64,000 bases of DNA from Ahrensia sp. (GTDB taxonomy: Bacteria > Pseudomonadota > Alphaproteobacteria > Rhizobiales > Rhizobiaceae): assembly GCA_002706335.1 (NCBI GenBank), contig PAKZ01000020.1, positions 1-64,000 on the forward strand, read 5' to 3'. Shown piece by piece: positions 48,251 to 56,699 of this stretch. The position numbers were made by a program, and so were the translations under genes. Positions within the stretch are counted from its first letter, which is position 1. Every line of letters starts with the position of its first letter. Under the pieces are notes generated by a model that worked only from the letters and a program-made list of their open reading frames with translations, was not told the DNA's origin and ran no database searches.

Positions 48251-48825
48251 GCCGCAAGCGCGTCGCAGTGCTGATCTCAGGACGCGGCTCCAACATGGAG
48301 GCGCTGATCCGGGCGACGAAGGCGCCGGATTATCCGGCCGAGATCGTGCTGGTGCTCTCGGACAACCCGGAAGCGAAAGGACTGGAGACAGCCCGCAGCG
48401 AAGGCATTCCCGCCCGGGCGGTCGCACGCTCCTCGCATGCATCGAAACGCGCCCATGAAAAAGCGATCCAGCAGGCTCTGGAAAAGTTCGACGTCGAGAT
48501 CGTTTGCCTGGCCGGCTTCATGCGGCTGCTTTCCGGCGAATTTCTGGAACCGTGGGAGGGCCGAATCATCAATATCCACCCTTCCCTGCTGCCAAGACAC
48601 AAAGGTCTCGACACCCACGCCCGTGCCATTGAGGCGGGGGACGCAAAGCATGGATGTTCGGTGCATCACGTTACCGCAGGGATGGATGAAGGTCCGGTTA
48701 TCTGCCAAGCCGAAGTGACTGTCTTGCCGGACGACACGGCGGATACGCTTTCGGCGCGGGTCCTGACCGAAGAACACCGGATCTACCCGCTGGCACTGGC
48801 GAAGGTCGCCTCGGGTGACGCCTGA
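48247..48825 (+). CDS. purN: Phosphoribosylglycinamide formyltransferase 1
   Basis: A 192-residue enzyme transferring formyl from 10-formyl-THF to GAR in purine synthesis. Catalytic residues are Asn109 and His111 ([18 protein letters not shown]) and Asp147 (GMDEGPVI). The N-terminal phosphate loop is [10 protein letters not shown]. The start codon is TTG at 48247, overlapping the purM stop codon as TTGA, an arrangement that couples the two; no ATG fits the family N-terminus. Its own stop overlaps the start of the downstream methyltransferase gene by 11 nt. Confidence 0.94.
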   Translation: MSRKRVAVLISGRGSNMEALIRATKAPDYPAEIVLVLSDNPEAKGLETARSEGIPARAVARSSHASKRAHEKAIQQALEKFDVEIVCLAGFMRLLSGEFLEPWEGRIINIHPSLLPRHKGLDTHARAIEAGDAKHGCSVHHVTAGMDEGPVICQAEVTVLPDDTADTLSARVLTEEHRIYPLALAKVASGDA

Positions 48826-49438
48826 CGCGAGCGAGTTCATCCGCGCCAACCTTGCGCCCGAACCGGTTCCGGGATTCGCCGATATTCGCCTCTTCTCGGC
48901 CCATCCGGGCAGCGGTCTGACCCGGATCGCCGGCGACCGGACGCCGTACTGGGCCTATGCCTGGCCCGGCGGAATCGCCCTGGCGGGCCACTTCGGCGCA
49001 CATCCCGACTGCGTGGCGGGTAAGCGCGTGCTCGACCTGGGAGCGGGATCGGGCCTTGTCGGCATCGCGGCGGCAAAGGCTGGCGCACGGACAGTCATCT
49101 GCTCGGAAATCGATCCCGGCGGACGGGCCGCCATTGCGCTCAATTCGGAAGTGAACGGAGTCATCGTCGAGATCGCAGACGACGTGACCGAAGCGGGCGT
49201 ACCCGATGTCGACCTCGTTGCGGCCGGCGATACGTTCTACAATCCGGCTGTTGCAAAGCGCGTGTTGGCCTATCTGCGCATGTGCGCGGCGCAGGGCGCG
49301 GAAGTGCTCATCGGCGATATAGGACGCAAAGACCTCCCGATAGCCGAGCTCGAGCCCGTCGCGGCGTATTCGACGCGGGAGTTTGGCGACGGCCCGAACG
49401 CACCGCGCAGACAGAGCTTTGTCTATCGTCTCGCCTGA
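48815..49438 (+). CDS. Class I SAM-dependent methyltransferase, ETF-beta lysine methyltransferase-like
   Basis: A 207-residue methyltransferase. SAM-binding motif I is VLDLGAGSGLVGIAAAKAGA (72-91). The PYWAYAWPGG segment at 44-53 and GDTFYN at 138-143 are features of the family-16 lysine methyltransferases that include eukaryotic and Agrobacterium ETFB-lysine methyltransferase. The start is GTG at 48815, inside the end of purN. Databases often call such proteins ribosomal L11 methyltransferase-like, which is probably wrong. The ETF-beta target is inferred from motif similarity and is not shown here. Confidence 0.75.
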   Translation: MTPDASEFIRANLAPEPVPGFADIRLFSAHPGSGLTRIAGDRTPYWAYAWPGGIALAGHFGAHPDCVAGKRVLDLGAGSGLVGIAAAKAGARTVICSEIDPGGRAAIALNSEVNGVIVEIADDVTEAGVPDVDLVAAGDTFYNPAVAKRVLAYLRMCAAQGAEVLIGDIGRKDLPIAELEPVAAYSTREFGDGPNAPRRQSFVYRLA

Positions 49439-49497
49439 CGGCGTTGCGCTCGCGCCAAATCTTGCTAAGAACCCCGGGCCTTGTGGAGGAATAGAGT

Positions 49498-50796
49498 ATG
49501 GCCCAACCCCTCGTGATGATCGCCGGCGGCGGTATCGGCGGACTTGCGACCGCGCTGACGCTCAACCAGATCGGCGTTCCATGCCTCGTTTTCGAAGCCG
49601 TGCGCGAATTGCGTCCGCTCGGCGTCGGCATCAACATCCAGCCGAATGCCGTAAGGGAGCTTTACGATCTCGGCATTGGACTGGACGAGATGGACAAGGT
49701 GGGGGTGCCCGCGAAGGAATGGGCGCTCGTCGGACTCAACGGCAACGACATCTATTCGGAAACGCGCGGCCTGCTCGCTGGCTATAACTGGCCGCAATAT
49801 GCGGTCCATCGCGGCCTCTTCCACATGCTGCTCGCAAACACGTTCACGGCCCGCGCCGGCAAGGAAGCGCTTCGTCTGGGCAGCCGTGTGACCGGGTACG
49901 AAAACAATGTCGATGGCACCGTGACGGCGATCGTCGAACACGCCGACGGATCGTCTTCGCGCCAGACAGGAACCCTTCTCATCGGCGCGGACGGCATCCA
50001 TTCCTCGATCCGCGCGCAGATGCATCCGGAGCAGCCGCCGATCCACTGGGGCGGCGCGATCATGTGGCGTGGCACGACGCAGGCGAAGCCGATCCGCAGC
50101 GGTTCGTCTTTCGTGGGCCTTGGTACCCACAAGCATCGCATGGTGATTTATCCGATCTCGCATCCCGATCCGGAAACCGGGGTTGCCATGATCAACTGGA
50201 TCGCCGAAGTGACTGTCGACAATTCCGAAGGCTGGAAGGATTCGGGCTGGTTCAAGCCGGTCGAGATCGACGATTTCATCCAGCATTTCGAGGGCTGGAC
50301 CTATGACTGGCTCGATGTTCCGGCGCTGCTGCGCGGCGCCGATGTCGCCTATCAAAACCCCATGATCGACCGCGATCCTGTATCCACATGGCGCGACGGC
50401 AATGTTGGGCTGATGGGCGATGCCCCCCACGCCATGTATCCGACCGGCTCCAACGGAGCGAGCCAGGCGATCATCGATGCGCGTGTGCTGGGCACCTGCC
50501 TGCTGGACCACGGCGTCACGGCGGACGCACTTGCGGCCTATGACGAAAAACTCTGCGGCCCGGTTTCGGAAGTGATCCTTCGTAATCGCGGCGCGGGCCC
50601 GTTCGGCCTCCTCAACATGGTCGACGAGCGGTGCGGCGGCGAGTTCGACAATATCGACGACGTGATCCCGGCCGACGAACGCGCGGAATTCATGGCGAAG
50701 TACAAGGCGGCCGCCGGTTTCGCGATAGAGAAACTGAACAACGATCCGCGCACGATTCCCGTGGGTGCGACTGTTCGGCTGACTGAGCAGGCATGA
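49498..50796 (+). CDS. FAD-dependent monooxygenase
   Basis: A 432-residue flavoprotein of the UbiH/PHBH-type group A family. The dinucleotide motif GGGIGG is at 10-15 (MIAGGGIGGLATALTLNQIG), the GADGIHSSIR motif (DG) is near residue 165, and the second FAD motif GLMGDAPHAMYPTGSNGASQAI is near residue 305, read as its conserved GD block. Such enzymes hydroxylate aromatic substrates with NAD(P)H; the substrate is unknown. GGAGGA lies 7 nt upstream of the ATG. It is convergent with the molybdopterin oxidoreductase gene, 4 nt between stops. Confidence 0.88.
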   Translation: MAQPLVMIAGGGIGGLATALTLNQIGVPCLVFEAVRELRPLGVGINIQPNAVRELYDLGIGLDEMDKVGVPAKEWALVGLNGNDIYSETRGLLAGYNWPQYAVHRGLFHMLLANTFTARAGKEALRLGSRVTGYENNVDGTVTAIVEHADGSSSRQTGTLLIGADGIHSSIRAQMHPEQPPIHWGGAIMWRGTTQAKPIRSGSSFVGLGTHKHRMVIYPISHPDPETGVAMINWIAEVTVDNSEGWKDSGWFKPVEIDDFIQHFEGWTYDWLDVPALLRGADVAYQNPMIDRDPVSTWRDGNVGLMGDAPHAMYPTGSNGASQAIIDARVLGTCLLDHGVTADALAAYDEKLCGPVSEVILRNRGAGPFGLLNMVDERCGGEFDNIDDVIPADERAEFMAKYKAAAGFAIEKLNNDPRTIPVGATVRLTEQA

Positions 50797-50800
50797 CGCG

Positions 50801-52903
50801 CTAAAGCGCCCTCACCCGGACCTTCGTGTCATGTACCGCCGCGCCGCCATAAGGCGCGACGCTATCGGCGCCAGTCAGCGTGTTGATGCCGCAACCGTTC
50901 AGATGTGCCTTGTTCGGCCAGAGGCCCTCGGCGATCAGCGTGCCGCGTCGCGGGCGGTCGGAGACGTTCAGATGCAAATGCACCTCGCCGCGTGAATTTG
51001 CGAGCGCGACCGCGGCTCCGTCCTCGAGGCCCAGCGCGGCGGCATCGTCGGGGTGGATCATCACTTCCGGCCGCTTTTCGCGTTTCACCGATCCGGGCGT
51101 CTCGGCAAACGTCGAGTTCAGGAACGAGCGTGACGGCGACGTTGCGAGGCGGAATGGATGGTCGGCATCCGGCTCCTCGGTCAAGTCGAGATAATCGGGA
51201 AAGGCCGGCAAACGCTCGGCCGGCCCCTGCGGGCCCAGCGCCTTGGGCGGCTTGTTCGGAGACGGCCCCGCCAGCCAGTCCGGACTGAAGCGGAACTTGC
51301 CGTCGGGATATCCGAAACCGCCGACATAATGCGCGGCGTCGAAATCCGGCTGGACATCGACCCAGCCCTTTTCCCTCAGGCTTTCGTAGTTCTCGCCGAA
51401 GGGAGCGACGATGGTGTCGATCAGTTCGCGTTCGGTCTTGCCGAAACCGGGCCTGTCGGCAACGCCAAGGCGCGCGGCCAGTTCTTCGAAGACGAAGTGG
51501 TTCGGGCGCGTTTCGCCCGGCCCGTCGATCAGCTTCGGGCCCAGCATGATGTGCTGATGACCGCCGCCCTTGTAGATGTCGTCATGCTCGAGGAACATCG
51601 TAGCCGGCAGGACGACATCCGCGAATTCGGCCGTTTCCGTCATGAACTGCTCATGGACAACCGTGAACAGGTCGAGGCGGGCAAGCCCTGCGCGCACCAG
51701 TTCCTGTTCGGGCATGACATTGGCCGGATTGGTGTTCTGGATCAGCATCGCGGTCACCGGCGGACCGCCCGCGAGCGCCTCGACGTCGCCAGTCAGCACG
51801 CGGCCGATCTTCGACTGGTCTAGCCAGCGGATGTCGGGGTCGGCATAAGACGCGCCCGTCAATTCACGCTTGTCGAGCTTGTAGATGTCGCCATTGTTGT
51901 GGAAGGCGCCGCCACCCTCGTATTGCCATGAGCCAAGCACTGTCGGCACGCAGGCCGCGGCATGCATCGAGACCGCGCCGTTGCGGTTGCGGGTGAAGCC
52001 GTAGCCGAGGCGAAAAAATGTCCGTTTCGTCGTGCCGATCAACTTGGCGAAGGCCTCGATCTCTTCGACCGTCAGCCCGGTGATCGAAGCGGCCCATTCG
52101 GGCGTGCGCGTCGCCAAATGCGATTCAAGTTCTGACGGCTTGTCGCTGAATTTACTCATGAAATCGCGATCGGCGTAGCCGTCCCGGAAGGCAACATGCA
52201 TAACCGCGCAGGCGAGCGCCGCATCGGTTCCGGGCTTGAGGATCAACCCGATATCGGCCTGTGCGACGGTATCATTGGCATAGATGTCGATGGCGACGAT
52301 CTTCGCGCCGCGCTCCTTGCGCGCCTTTACGGCGTGGGTCATCACATTGACCTGGGTCGACACCGGATTGTTGCCCCAGATGACGACGCAATCGGATTTC
52401 GCCATCTCGCGCGGATCCGGGCCTGCCAAACGACCGGTGCCCATCACGTAGCCGGTCCAGGCCATGTTGGTGCAGATCGTGTCGAACTGGTTGGAATAGC
52501 GTTTCGCATGTTTCAGGCGATGGAGACCGTCGCGCTGCACCTGCCCCATCGTGCCGGCGAAGAAATAAGGCCAGACCGTTTGCGAGCCATGCCGGGCTTC
52601 GGCGTCGAGAAAGCGTTCGGCCACTAGATCAAGCGCGGCCTCCCATGAAGCGCGCTGCCACTTGCCATCACCCTTGGCACCCTTTCGGATCAGCGGATTG
52701 AGCAGCCGATCCGGGTGGTGGATGCGCTCCGCATAGCGAGCAACCTTGGCGCAGATGACGCCATCGGTGTAGCTGTTATCCTTCGCCCCGCGAACCCGGC
52801 CAATATGCGTCCCGTTGACGCGCTCCACATCAAGGGCGCAACAGGATGGGCAATCATGCGGACAGGTTGAACGGAATGTCTCGATTTTGGGCGCTATATT
52901 CAT
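50801..52903 (-). CDS. Molybdopterin-dependent oxidoreductase, DMSO reductase family
   Basis: A 700-residue enzyme. The N-terminal 4Fe-4S site uses Cys14, Cys18 and Cys21 or 22 (TCPHDCPSCC) plus Cys51 (GVICAKVARY). The molybdopterin domain follows, with IWGNNPVSTQVNVM and a long central domain typical of Mo/W-bis-MGD enzymes. The C-terminal molydop-binding domain begins near 585 (FRLATSPSRSFLNSTF). No Tat signal is present, so the enzyme is cytoplasmic. It lacks the large formate dehydrogenase extensions; the substrate is unknown. It needs molybdenum cofactor, whose late genes moaD and moaE lie 9 kb downstream. Confidence 0.85.
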   Translation of the reverse strand: MNIAPKIETFRSTCPHDCPSCCALDVERVNGTHIGRVRGAKDNSYTDGVICAKVARYAERIHHPDRLLNPLIRKGAKGDGKWQRASWEAALDLVAERFLDAEARHGSQTVWPYFFAGTMGQVQRDGLHRLKHAKRYSNQFDTICTNMAWTGYVMGTGRLAGPDPREMAKSDCVVIWGNNPVSTQVNVMTHAVKARKERGAKIVAIDIYANDTVAQADIGLILKPGTDAALACAVMHVAFRDGYADRDFMSKFSDKPSELESHLATRTPEWAASITGLTVEEIEAFAKLIGTTKRTFFRLGYGFTRNRNGAVSMHAAACVPTVLGSWQYEGGGAFHNNGDIYKLDKRELTGASYADPDIRWLDQSKIGRVLTGDVEALAGGPPVTAMLIQNTNPANVMPEQELVRAGLARLDLFTVVHEQFMTETAEFADVVLPATMFLEHDDIYKGGGHQHIMLGPKLIDGPGETRPNHFVFEELAARLGVADRPGFGKTERELIDTIVAPFGENYESLREKGWVDVQPDFDAAHYVGGFGYPDGKFRFSPDWLAGPSPNKPPKALGPQGPAERLPAFPDYLDLTEEPDADHPFRLATSPSRSFLNSTFAETPGSVKREKRPEVMIHPDDAAALGLEDGAAVALANSRGEVHLHLNVSDRPRRGTLIAEGLWPNKAHLNGCGINTLTGADSVAPYGGAAVHDTKVRVRAL

Positions 52904-52949
52904 GCGTCGGAGACTAGCGTGAAGGATTAAGGCGCGATAGGAGCGGCAA

Positions 52950-53807
52950 ATGAATTATCGCCATATTTTCCATGCCGGCAACTTCGCCGATGTGTTCAAG
53001 CACATCGTGCTCGCCCGCATCATCGCATACATGCAGAACAAGGACGCCGCCTTCCGCGTGCTCGACACCCATGCCGGGCTGGGACTCTATGATCTGTCTT
53101 CGGATCAGGCGCAGAAAACCGGTGAATGGAAGACCGGCATCGGCAAGGTCATGGAGGCCGCCGACCGCGCACCCGCCGATGTGCTCGCGCTGATATCGCC
53201 TTATCTCGATGCTGTCCGCTCCAGCAACCCGGAGGGCGGCATCACGCAATATCCCGGCTCTCCGATGATAGCGCGCCATCTGTTCCGCAAGCAGGACCGG
53301 CTCACCGCGCTCGAACTGCATCCGGAAGATTTTGATGTTCTCCATGCGCAGTTCGAGGGAGACGTCCAGGCCCGCGTCACGAAGCTGGACGGCTGGCTCG
53401 GCATCAAGTCGCACCTGCCGCCCAAAGAGCGGCGCGGCATCGTGCTGGTCGACCCGCCATTCGAGGTCTATCATGAGTTCTTCAACATCCTGACCGCGCT
53501 GAAGGAAGGCCACAAGCGTTTCGCGACGGGCACCTTCCTGCTTTGGTATCCGGTCAAGCACCGCAAGGGCGTCGCCGAGTTTCGAGAAGAACTCAAAGCA
53601 CTGAAGATTCCCCGCATTCTGGACACTTCGCTGGAGGTGCGCTCGTCAGGCGCGGATGTCCGTTTCGACGGCTCCGGCATGATCGTGGTCAATCCGCCCT
53701 ACACGCTGGAAAGCGAGTTGCGGACGATCCTGCCGTGGCTTTCATCGGTGCTGGAATTCAAGAAGGGTTCTGGCTCCTACGCCGTCAACTGGCTTGCCGG
53801 CGAGTAA
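52950..53807 (+). CDS. rlmJ: 23S rRNA (adenine2030-N6)-methyltransferase
   Basis: A 285-residue methyltransferase that modifies A2030 of 23S rRNA. Family hallmarks are the opening NYRHIFHAGNFADVFKHIVL, VLDTHAGLGLYDL (SAM binding), YPGSPMIARHLFR, and the catalytic DPPF in IVLVDPPFEVYHEF. The C-terminal IVVNPPYTLESELR also fits. Full length. AGGAG lies upstream of the ATG. It is a single gene divergent from the molybdopterin oxidoreductase. Confidence 0.95.
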   Translation: MNYRHIFHAGNFADVFKHIVLARIIAYMQNKDAAFRVLDTHAGLGLYDLSSDQAQKTGEWKTGIGKVMEAADRAPADVLALISPYLDAVRSSNPEGGITQYPGSPMIARHLFRKQDRLTALELHPEDFDVLHAQFEGDVQARVTKLDGWLGIKSHLPPKERRGIVLVDPPFEVYHEFFNILTALKEGHKRFATGTFLLWYPVKHRKGVAEFREELKALKIPRILDTSLEVRSSGADVRFDGSGMIVVNPPYTLESELRTILPWLSSVLEFKKGSGSYAVNWLAGE

Positions 53808-53914
53808 CGGTCCGTTTCTGTTTTCTCTGTGACATCATAGCCATAGCAAACGGGGTGACGGGACCGAATTCATGCGGTAATCAGACTGCAACGGATTGCG
53901 CAAAGGAGCACGCG

Positions 53915-54373
53915 ATGTCCAGCCGTATCTCTACTGTCATTCGCGGGGTATTGGTCGCGGCGCTGTTGTCGGTTCCGGCGACAGTCGCAAATGCCGCCGA
54001 TCTGATCGCTCCGGGCCCCTATGTGGCCGCCCAGCCCGATTCCTTCTGCGCCCGGGAAGGCTATATCCGCAGCATCGAGCGCCGCTTCGGGATTCAGGCG
54101 CGCGAAGTTCATCACCAGCCCGACCTCTCGATCGTCGCAATCTCCGATATTCGCGAAAACCGCTACGAGCCTGCCATGGTCGAGCCGACGGGTATCGATC
54201 GGCTTTATTGCAAGGCAACCGCCGCAATGTCTGACGGCCACACCCGCACGGTGTGGTACCTTGTCGAATACGATATGGGGTTTGCGGGCATCTTCGGCGA
54301 CAGCGTCGAGTTCTGCGTTTCGGGACTGGATCGCTGGAACGTTTATGACAGCTATTGCCGCGTTCTACGGTAA
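53915..54373 (+). CDS. Small exported protein of unknown function
   Basis: A 152-residue protein with a Sec signal (cleavage expected after TVANA, near residue 27). The mature part has four Cys (SFCAREG, LYCKA, EFCVSG, SYCRVL), suitable for two disulfides in the periplasm. FGIQAREVHHQPDLSIVAI and MGFAGIFGDSVEFC are conspicuous. The domain was not recognised. AAAGGAG sits 6 nt from the ATG at 53915, which fixes the start; the longer frame is antisense to nothing useful. The RNase T2 gene follows 19 nt later and may be cotranscribed. Confidence 0.75.
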   Translation: MSSRISTVIRGVLVAALLSVPATVANAADLIAPGPYVAAQPDSFCAREGYIRSIERRFGIQAREVHHQPDLSIVAISDIRENRYEPAMVEPTGIDRLYCKATAAMSDGHTRTVWYLVEYDMGFAGIFGDSVEFCVSGLDRWNVYDSYCRVLR

Positions 54374-54392
54374 CAGCGCCGCTTCAAAACCA

Positions 54393-55082
54393 ATGAATTG
54401 GCGTGGACGTCCGGCAGTTTTGCTCGCGGTGATGCTTGCCGTCGCAGCCTGCGATGACACGGCGCAATCCACCTCCGTTTCGCCAGAGGCGACCGCCCCG
54501 CCCGTCGCAAGCGGCTGCGATTTCTATGTGCTGGCGCTGTCATGGTCGCCCGGCTATTGCGCCTCCTATGGGGATCGGGCCAACCGGCAGCAGTGCAGAG
54601 CGGATGAACCGTTCGGCTTCGTCGTGCACGGTCTCTGGCCGCAATATGCAAGCGGTTATCCTACGGCCTGCCCGACCGAGAGGCCACTGACGGTGCCGAG
54701 ATCTCTGTCGGACTCGATGCTCGACATCATGCCCTCGACCGGGCTGATCCGGCATGAATGGAGCGAACACGGAACCTGTTCCGGATTGTCGCAGGATGAT
54801 TATTTCGCGACCACACGCATGGCCTTCGACAAGATCGCCATTCCGCAGTCGCTGGAGGCTGCCACGCAGACACGGACAGTCGACCCGCGCAGCGTCGAGG
54901 AAACCTTCATCACTGCCAATCCCGGGCTGCCCAACGACGCCATCGCTGTGACCTGCGACCGGCGCTATATCAGGGATATCCGCATCTGCCTGTCGCGCGA
55001 CCTTTCAGGCTTCGTATCCTGCCCGGAAGTCGATGCCGACGATTGCCGGAAGTCCAGCGCGGTCATGCCGCCTATGCGTTAA
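54393..55082 (+). CDS. Ribonuclease T2 family lipoprotein
   Basis: A 229-residue envelope RNase. It has a lipoprotein signal with Cys20 (MLAVAAC). The RNase T2 active sites are clear: CAS1 FVVHGLWPQY with His79, and CAS2 RHEWSEHGTC with His121, Glu122 and His126. The Lys usual at CAS2 position HEWxKHGTC is Glu125 here. Multiple Cys suggest disulfides. It degrades RNA outside the cytoplasm, possibly for scavenging or defence. A start 48 nt upstream inside the previous gene is possible, but the lipoprotein signal begins at 54393. Its stop overlaps the end of a convergent small gene by 4 nt. Confidence 0.85.
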   Translation: MNWRGRPAVLLAVMLAVAACDDTAQSTSVSPEATAPPVASGCDFYVLALSWSPGYCASYGDRANRQQCRADEPFGFVVHGLWPQYASGYPTACPTERPLTVPRSLSDSMLDIMPSTGLIRHEWSEHGTCSGLSQDDYFATTRMAFDKIAIPQSLEAATQTRTVDPRSVEETFITANPGLPNDAIAVTCDRRYIRDIRICLSRDLSGFVSCPEVDADDCRKSSAVMPPMR

Positions 55083-55231
55083 CTGTCGTTCTCGTCGTTC
55101 TCCTCGACGATCGGGCCCGCTTTATCGCGGCTTTTTTCCTCGCGACGCTCCTCGGTCTTTTCGGCATCCGTTTTCCTGTCGCGGCCGTGGTTGCCTTCGA
55201 CAATCGTTTCGCCGTGTTTGTGCTTATCCAT
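55079..55231 (-). CDS. 50-residue highly charged small protein
   Basis: A short gene below usual length cutoffs. The ATG at 55231 follows AAGGAG 8 nt upstream, a strong Shine-Dalgarno, and TAA overlaps the RNase T2 stop codon by 4 nt. The product is extremely hydrophilic: MDKHKHGETIVEGNHGRD, then a Lys/Arg/Glu-rich middle (TDAEKTEERREEKSRDK), then GPIVEENDENDS. It is probably disordered and has no TM segment or signal. Codon use follows the GC-rich bias of the genome. Function is unknown; such proteins can act as nucleic-acid or membrane-surface modulators. Confidence 0.7.
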   Translation of the reverse strand: MDKHKHGETIVEGNHGRDRKTDAEKTEERREEKSRDKAGPIVEENDENDS

Positions 55232-55322
55232 TGCAATTCTCCTTGCGCCTCATTTCGGCGATTTCGATCACCGCTTTGCGACTGGAGAGGAAACGTGGTT
55301 AGGAAAACTCCGTTCCATTATG

Positions 55323-55366
55323 GACATGGCGGATCAACAGTCGATTGAGCGGAGAGCCGCCATGTC
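55323..55366. promoter_or_regulatory. 10-bp inverted repeat upstream of the GST gene
   Basis: GACATGGCGG (55323-55332) and CCGCCATGTC (55357-55366) are exact inverted copies separated by 24 nt, 31-74 nt upstream of the GST start and inside the region that also drives the divergent 50-residue gene. It may be an operator for a dimeric regulator or a DNA-looping site. Confidence 0.5.
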
Positions 55367-55396
55367 GCACCGATTACTTCAAGGGAAACCATCTTC

Positions 55397-55996
55397 ATGC
55401 CACGCCTGCTCTATTCAACCACCTCCCCCTATAGCGCCAAGGTCCGCATGGCCGCGGCGTGGCTCGAGCTGCCGATCGAAGCCGTAACGGTCAATACCTC
55501 GGAAGAACCCACGGATCTGATCGGCAACAATCCTCTCGGCAAGATACCGACACTGGTTCTGGACGATGGTTCAGCGCTGTTCGACAGCCGTGTGATCATG
55601 CAGGAACTCGACCGCATGAGCGGGCACAAGCTGTATCCGCGCAATGCAAAGAAGCGCATCGAGGCACAGTTCCTGGAAGCGATCGGCGACGGGATCGGCG
55701 ACACGCTTCTCGCGCAGGTCTACGAGAAGCGCTTCCGTCCGGAAGACAAGGTCCACCAGCCCTGGCTCGACGCACAGGCGCGCAAGACGACGCGCGGGCT
55801 CGACTGGCTGAACGAGAATGCGCCCAGGGTCACCACGAAGCTGACCGGCGGACATTTCGCCGTCGCCGCGATGCTCGGATATCTCGACTTGCGGTTCGGC
55901 GATCTTAACTGGCGGCGCGGACGTCCGAAGCTGAAGCGTTTCGAAACCCGTTTCGCGGAAGCTTTCCCGGACTACGCGACCTTGAAGCCGCAGTGA
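55397..55996 (+). CDS. Glutathione S-transferase family protein
   Basis: A 199-residue GST. The thioredoxin-like N-terminal domain is at about 1-78, with the active-site region STTSPYSAKVRMAAAWLELP, the cis-Pro in NNPLGKIPTLVL, and the glutathione-binding DSRVIMQELDRM. The helical C-terminal domain follows (about 85-195). It belongs to the large bacterial GST group acting in stress or xenobiotic conjugation; its substrate is unknown. It is followed 7 nt after its stop by a strong terminator. Confidence 0.9.
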   Translation: MPRLLYSTTSPYSAKVRMAAAWLELPIEAVTVNTSEEPTDLIGNNPLGKIPTLVLDDGSALFDSRVIMQELDRMSGHKLYPRNAKKRIEAQFLEAIGDGIGDTLLAQVYEKRFRPEDKVHQPWLDAQARKTTRGLDWLNENAPRVTTKLTGGHFAVAAMLGYLDLRFGDLNWRRGRPKLKRFETRFAEAFPDYATLKPQ

Positions 55997-56002
55997 AGAA
56001 AA

Positions 56003-56032
56003 AGACCCGCGCGGATTGCTCCGCGCGGGTCT
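56003..56032. terminator. Bidirectional Rho-independent terminator
   Basis: AGACCCGCGCGGA, loop TTGC, TCCGCGCGGGTCT: a perfect 13-bp stem between the convergent GST and OMP genes. On the minus strand it is followed by CTTTTTCTTC, so it should terminate the OMP transcript efficiently; the plus-strand T-run is weak. Confidence 0.92.
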
Positions 56033-56054
56033 CGTGTTGCCGGATTGCGTCCGG

Positions 56055-56699
56055 TCAGAACTTGACGCCGATGCCGGCCGTCACGCTGTGCTCGCTGAAG
56101 CCGGACGAAACCGTCCCGGTGTCGAGCGTATAGTCCTTCGACCCGTAATCGGAATAACGGTATTCCAGGCGGCTGAAGACCTTGTCCGTCAGCAGCGCTT
56201 CGGCGCCGGCGCCGACCGTCCAACCCACATGGGTATTGCTGTCAGAACTCGTCCCATCCGAAACCTCGGCATTAGCCAGGGCGAGACCGCCCGTACCGTA
56301 GATCAGGAACGGATCAAACGCATAGCCGAGACGGCCGCGCAAAGACCCGTTCAAACCCCGATCAAGGCTGTTGGCTCCGGAAGTTTCGGAACCGAAGGAA
56401 TAACCGAGATCGGCTTCCGCACCGTAAACGATCGCGCCGTTCTGCCAATTGTAGCCAGCGAAGGCGCCCGCATTCCAATCGTTCACGTCGACGTCTGTGC
56501 CGTCCACGTCGAAATTCGCCCAGTCATAGCCGCCAAATGCACCAACATAGACGCCCGACCAGGTGTCGGCCGGAACAATATTGACAGGTGCGGCCATCGT
56601 CGGAGACGGCGGTGCCTCAATGGCGTCGGCGGCCAAAGCCGCGTTTCCGGCCAGGGCCGCAATGGCTATTCCGCCGGCCAGTTTAGCAATCATGCGCAT
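56055..56699 (-). CDS. Outer-membrane beta-barrel protein, Omp25/RopB family
   Basis: A 214-residue outer-membrane protein with a signal peptide (cleavage expected after GNAALA, about residue 23). It has eight amphipathic strands ending in the C-terminal GIGVKF with terminal Phe. Typical blocks are WSGVYVGAFGGYDWANFD, AGAFAGYNWQNGAIVYGAEADLGY, SLRGRLGYAFDPFLIYGTGGLA and EYRYSDYGSKDY. This is the Brucella Omp25/Omp31 and rhizobial RopB family, abundant surface barrels. The ATG at 56699 has AAGGAG upstream; it starts MRM, so an internal ATG two codons on is also possible. It ends at the terminator shared with GST. Confidence 0.88.
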   Translation of the reverse strand: MRMIAKLAGGIAIAALAGNAALAADAIEAPPSPTMAAPVNIVPADTWSGVYVGAFGGYDWANFDVDGTDVDVNDWNAGAFAGYNWQNGAIVYGAEADLGYSFGSETSGANSLDRGLNGSLRGRLGYAFDPFLIYGTGGLALANAEVSDGTSSDSNTHVGWTVGAGAEALLTDKVFSRLEYRYSDYGSKDYTLDTGTVSSGFSEHSVTAGIGVKF

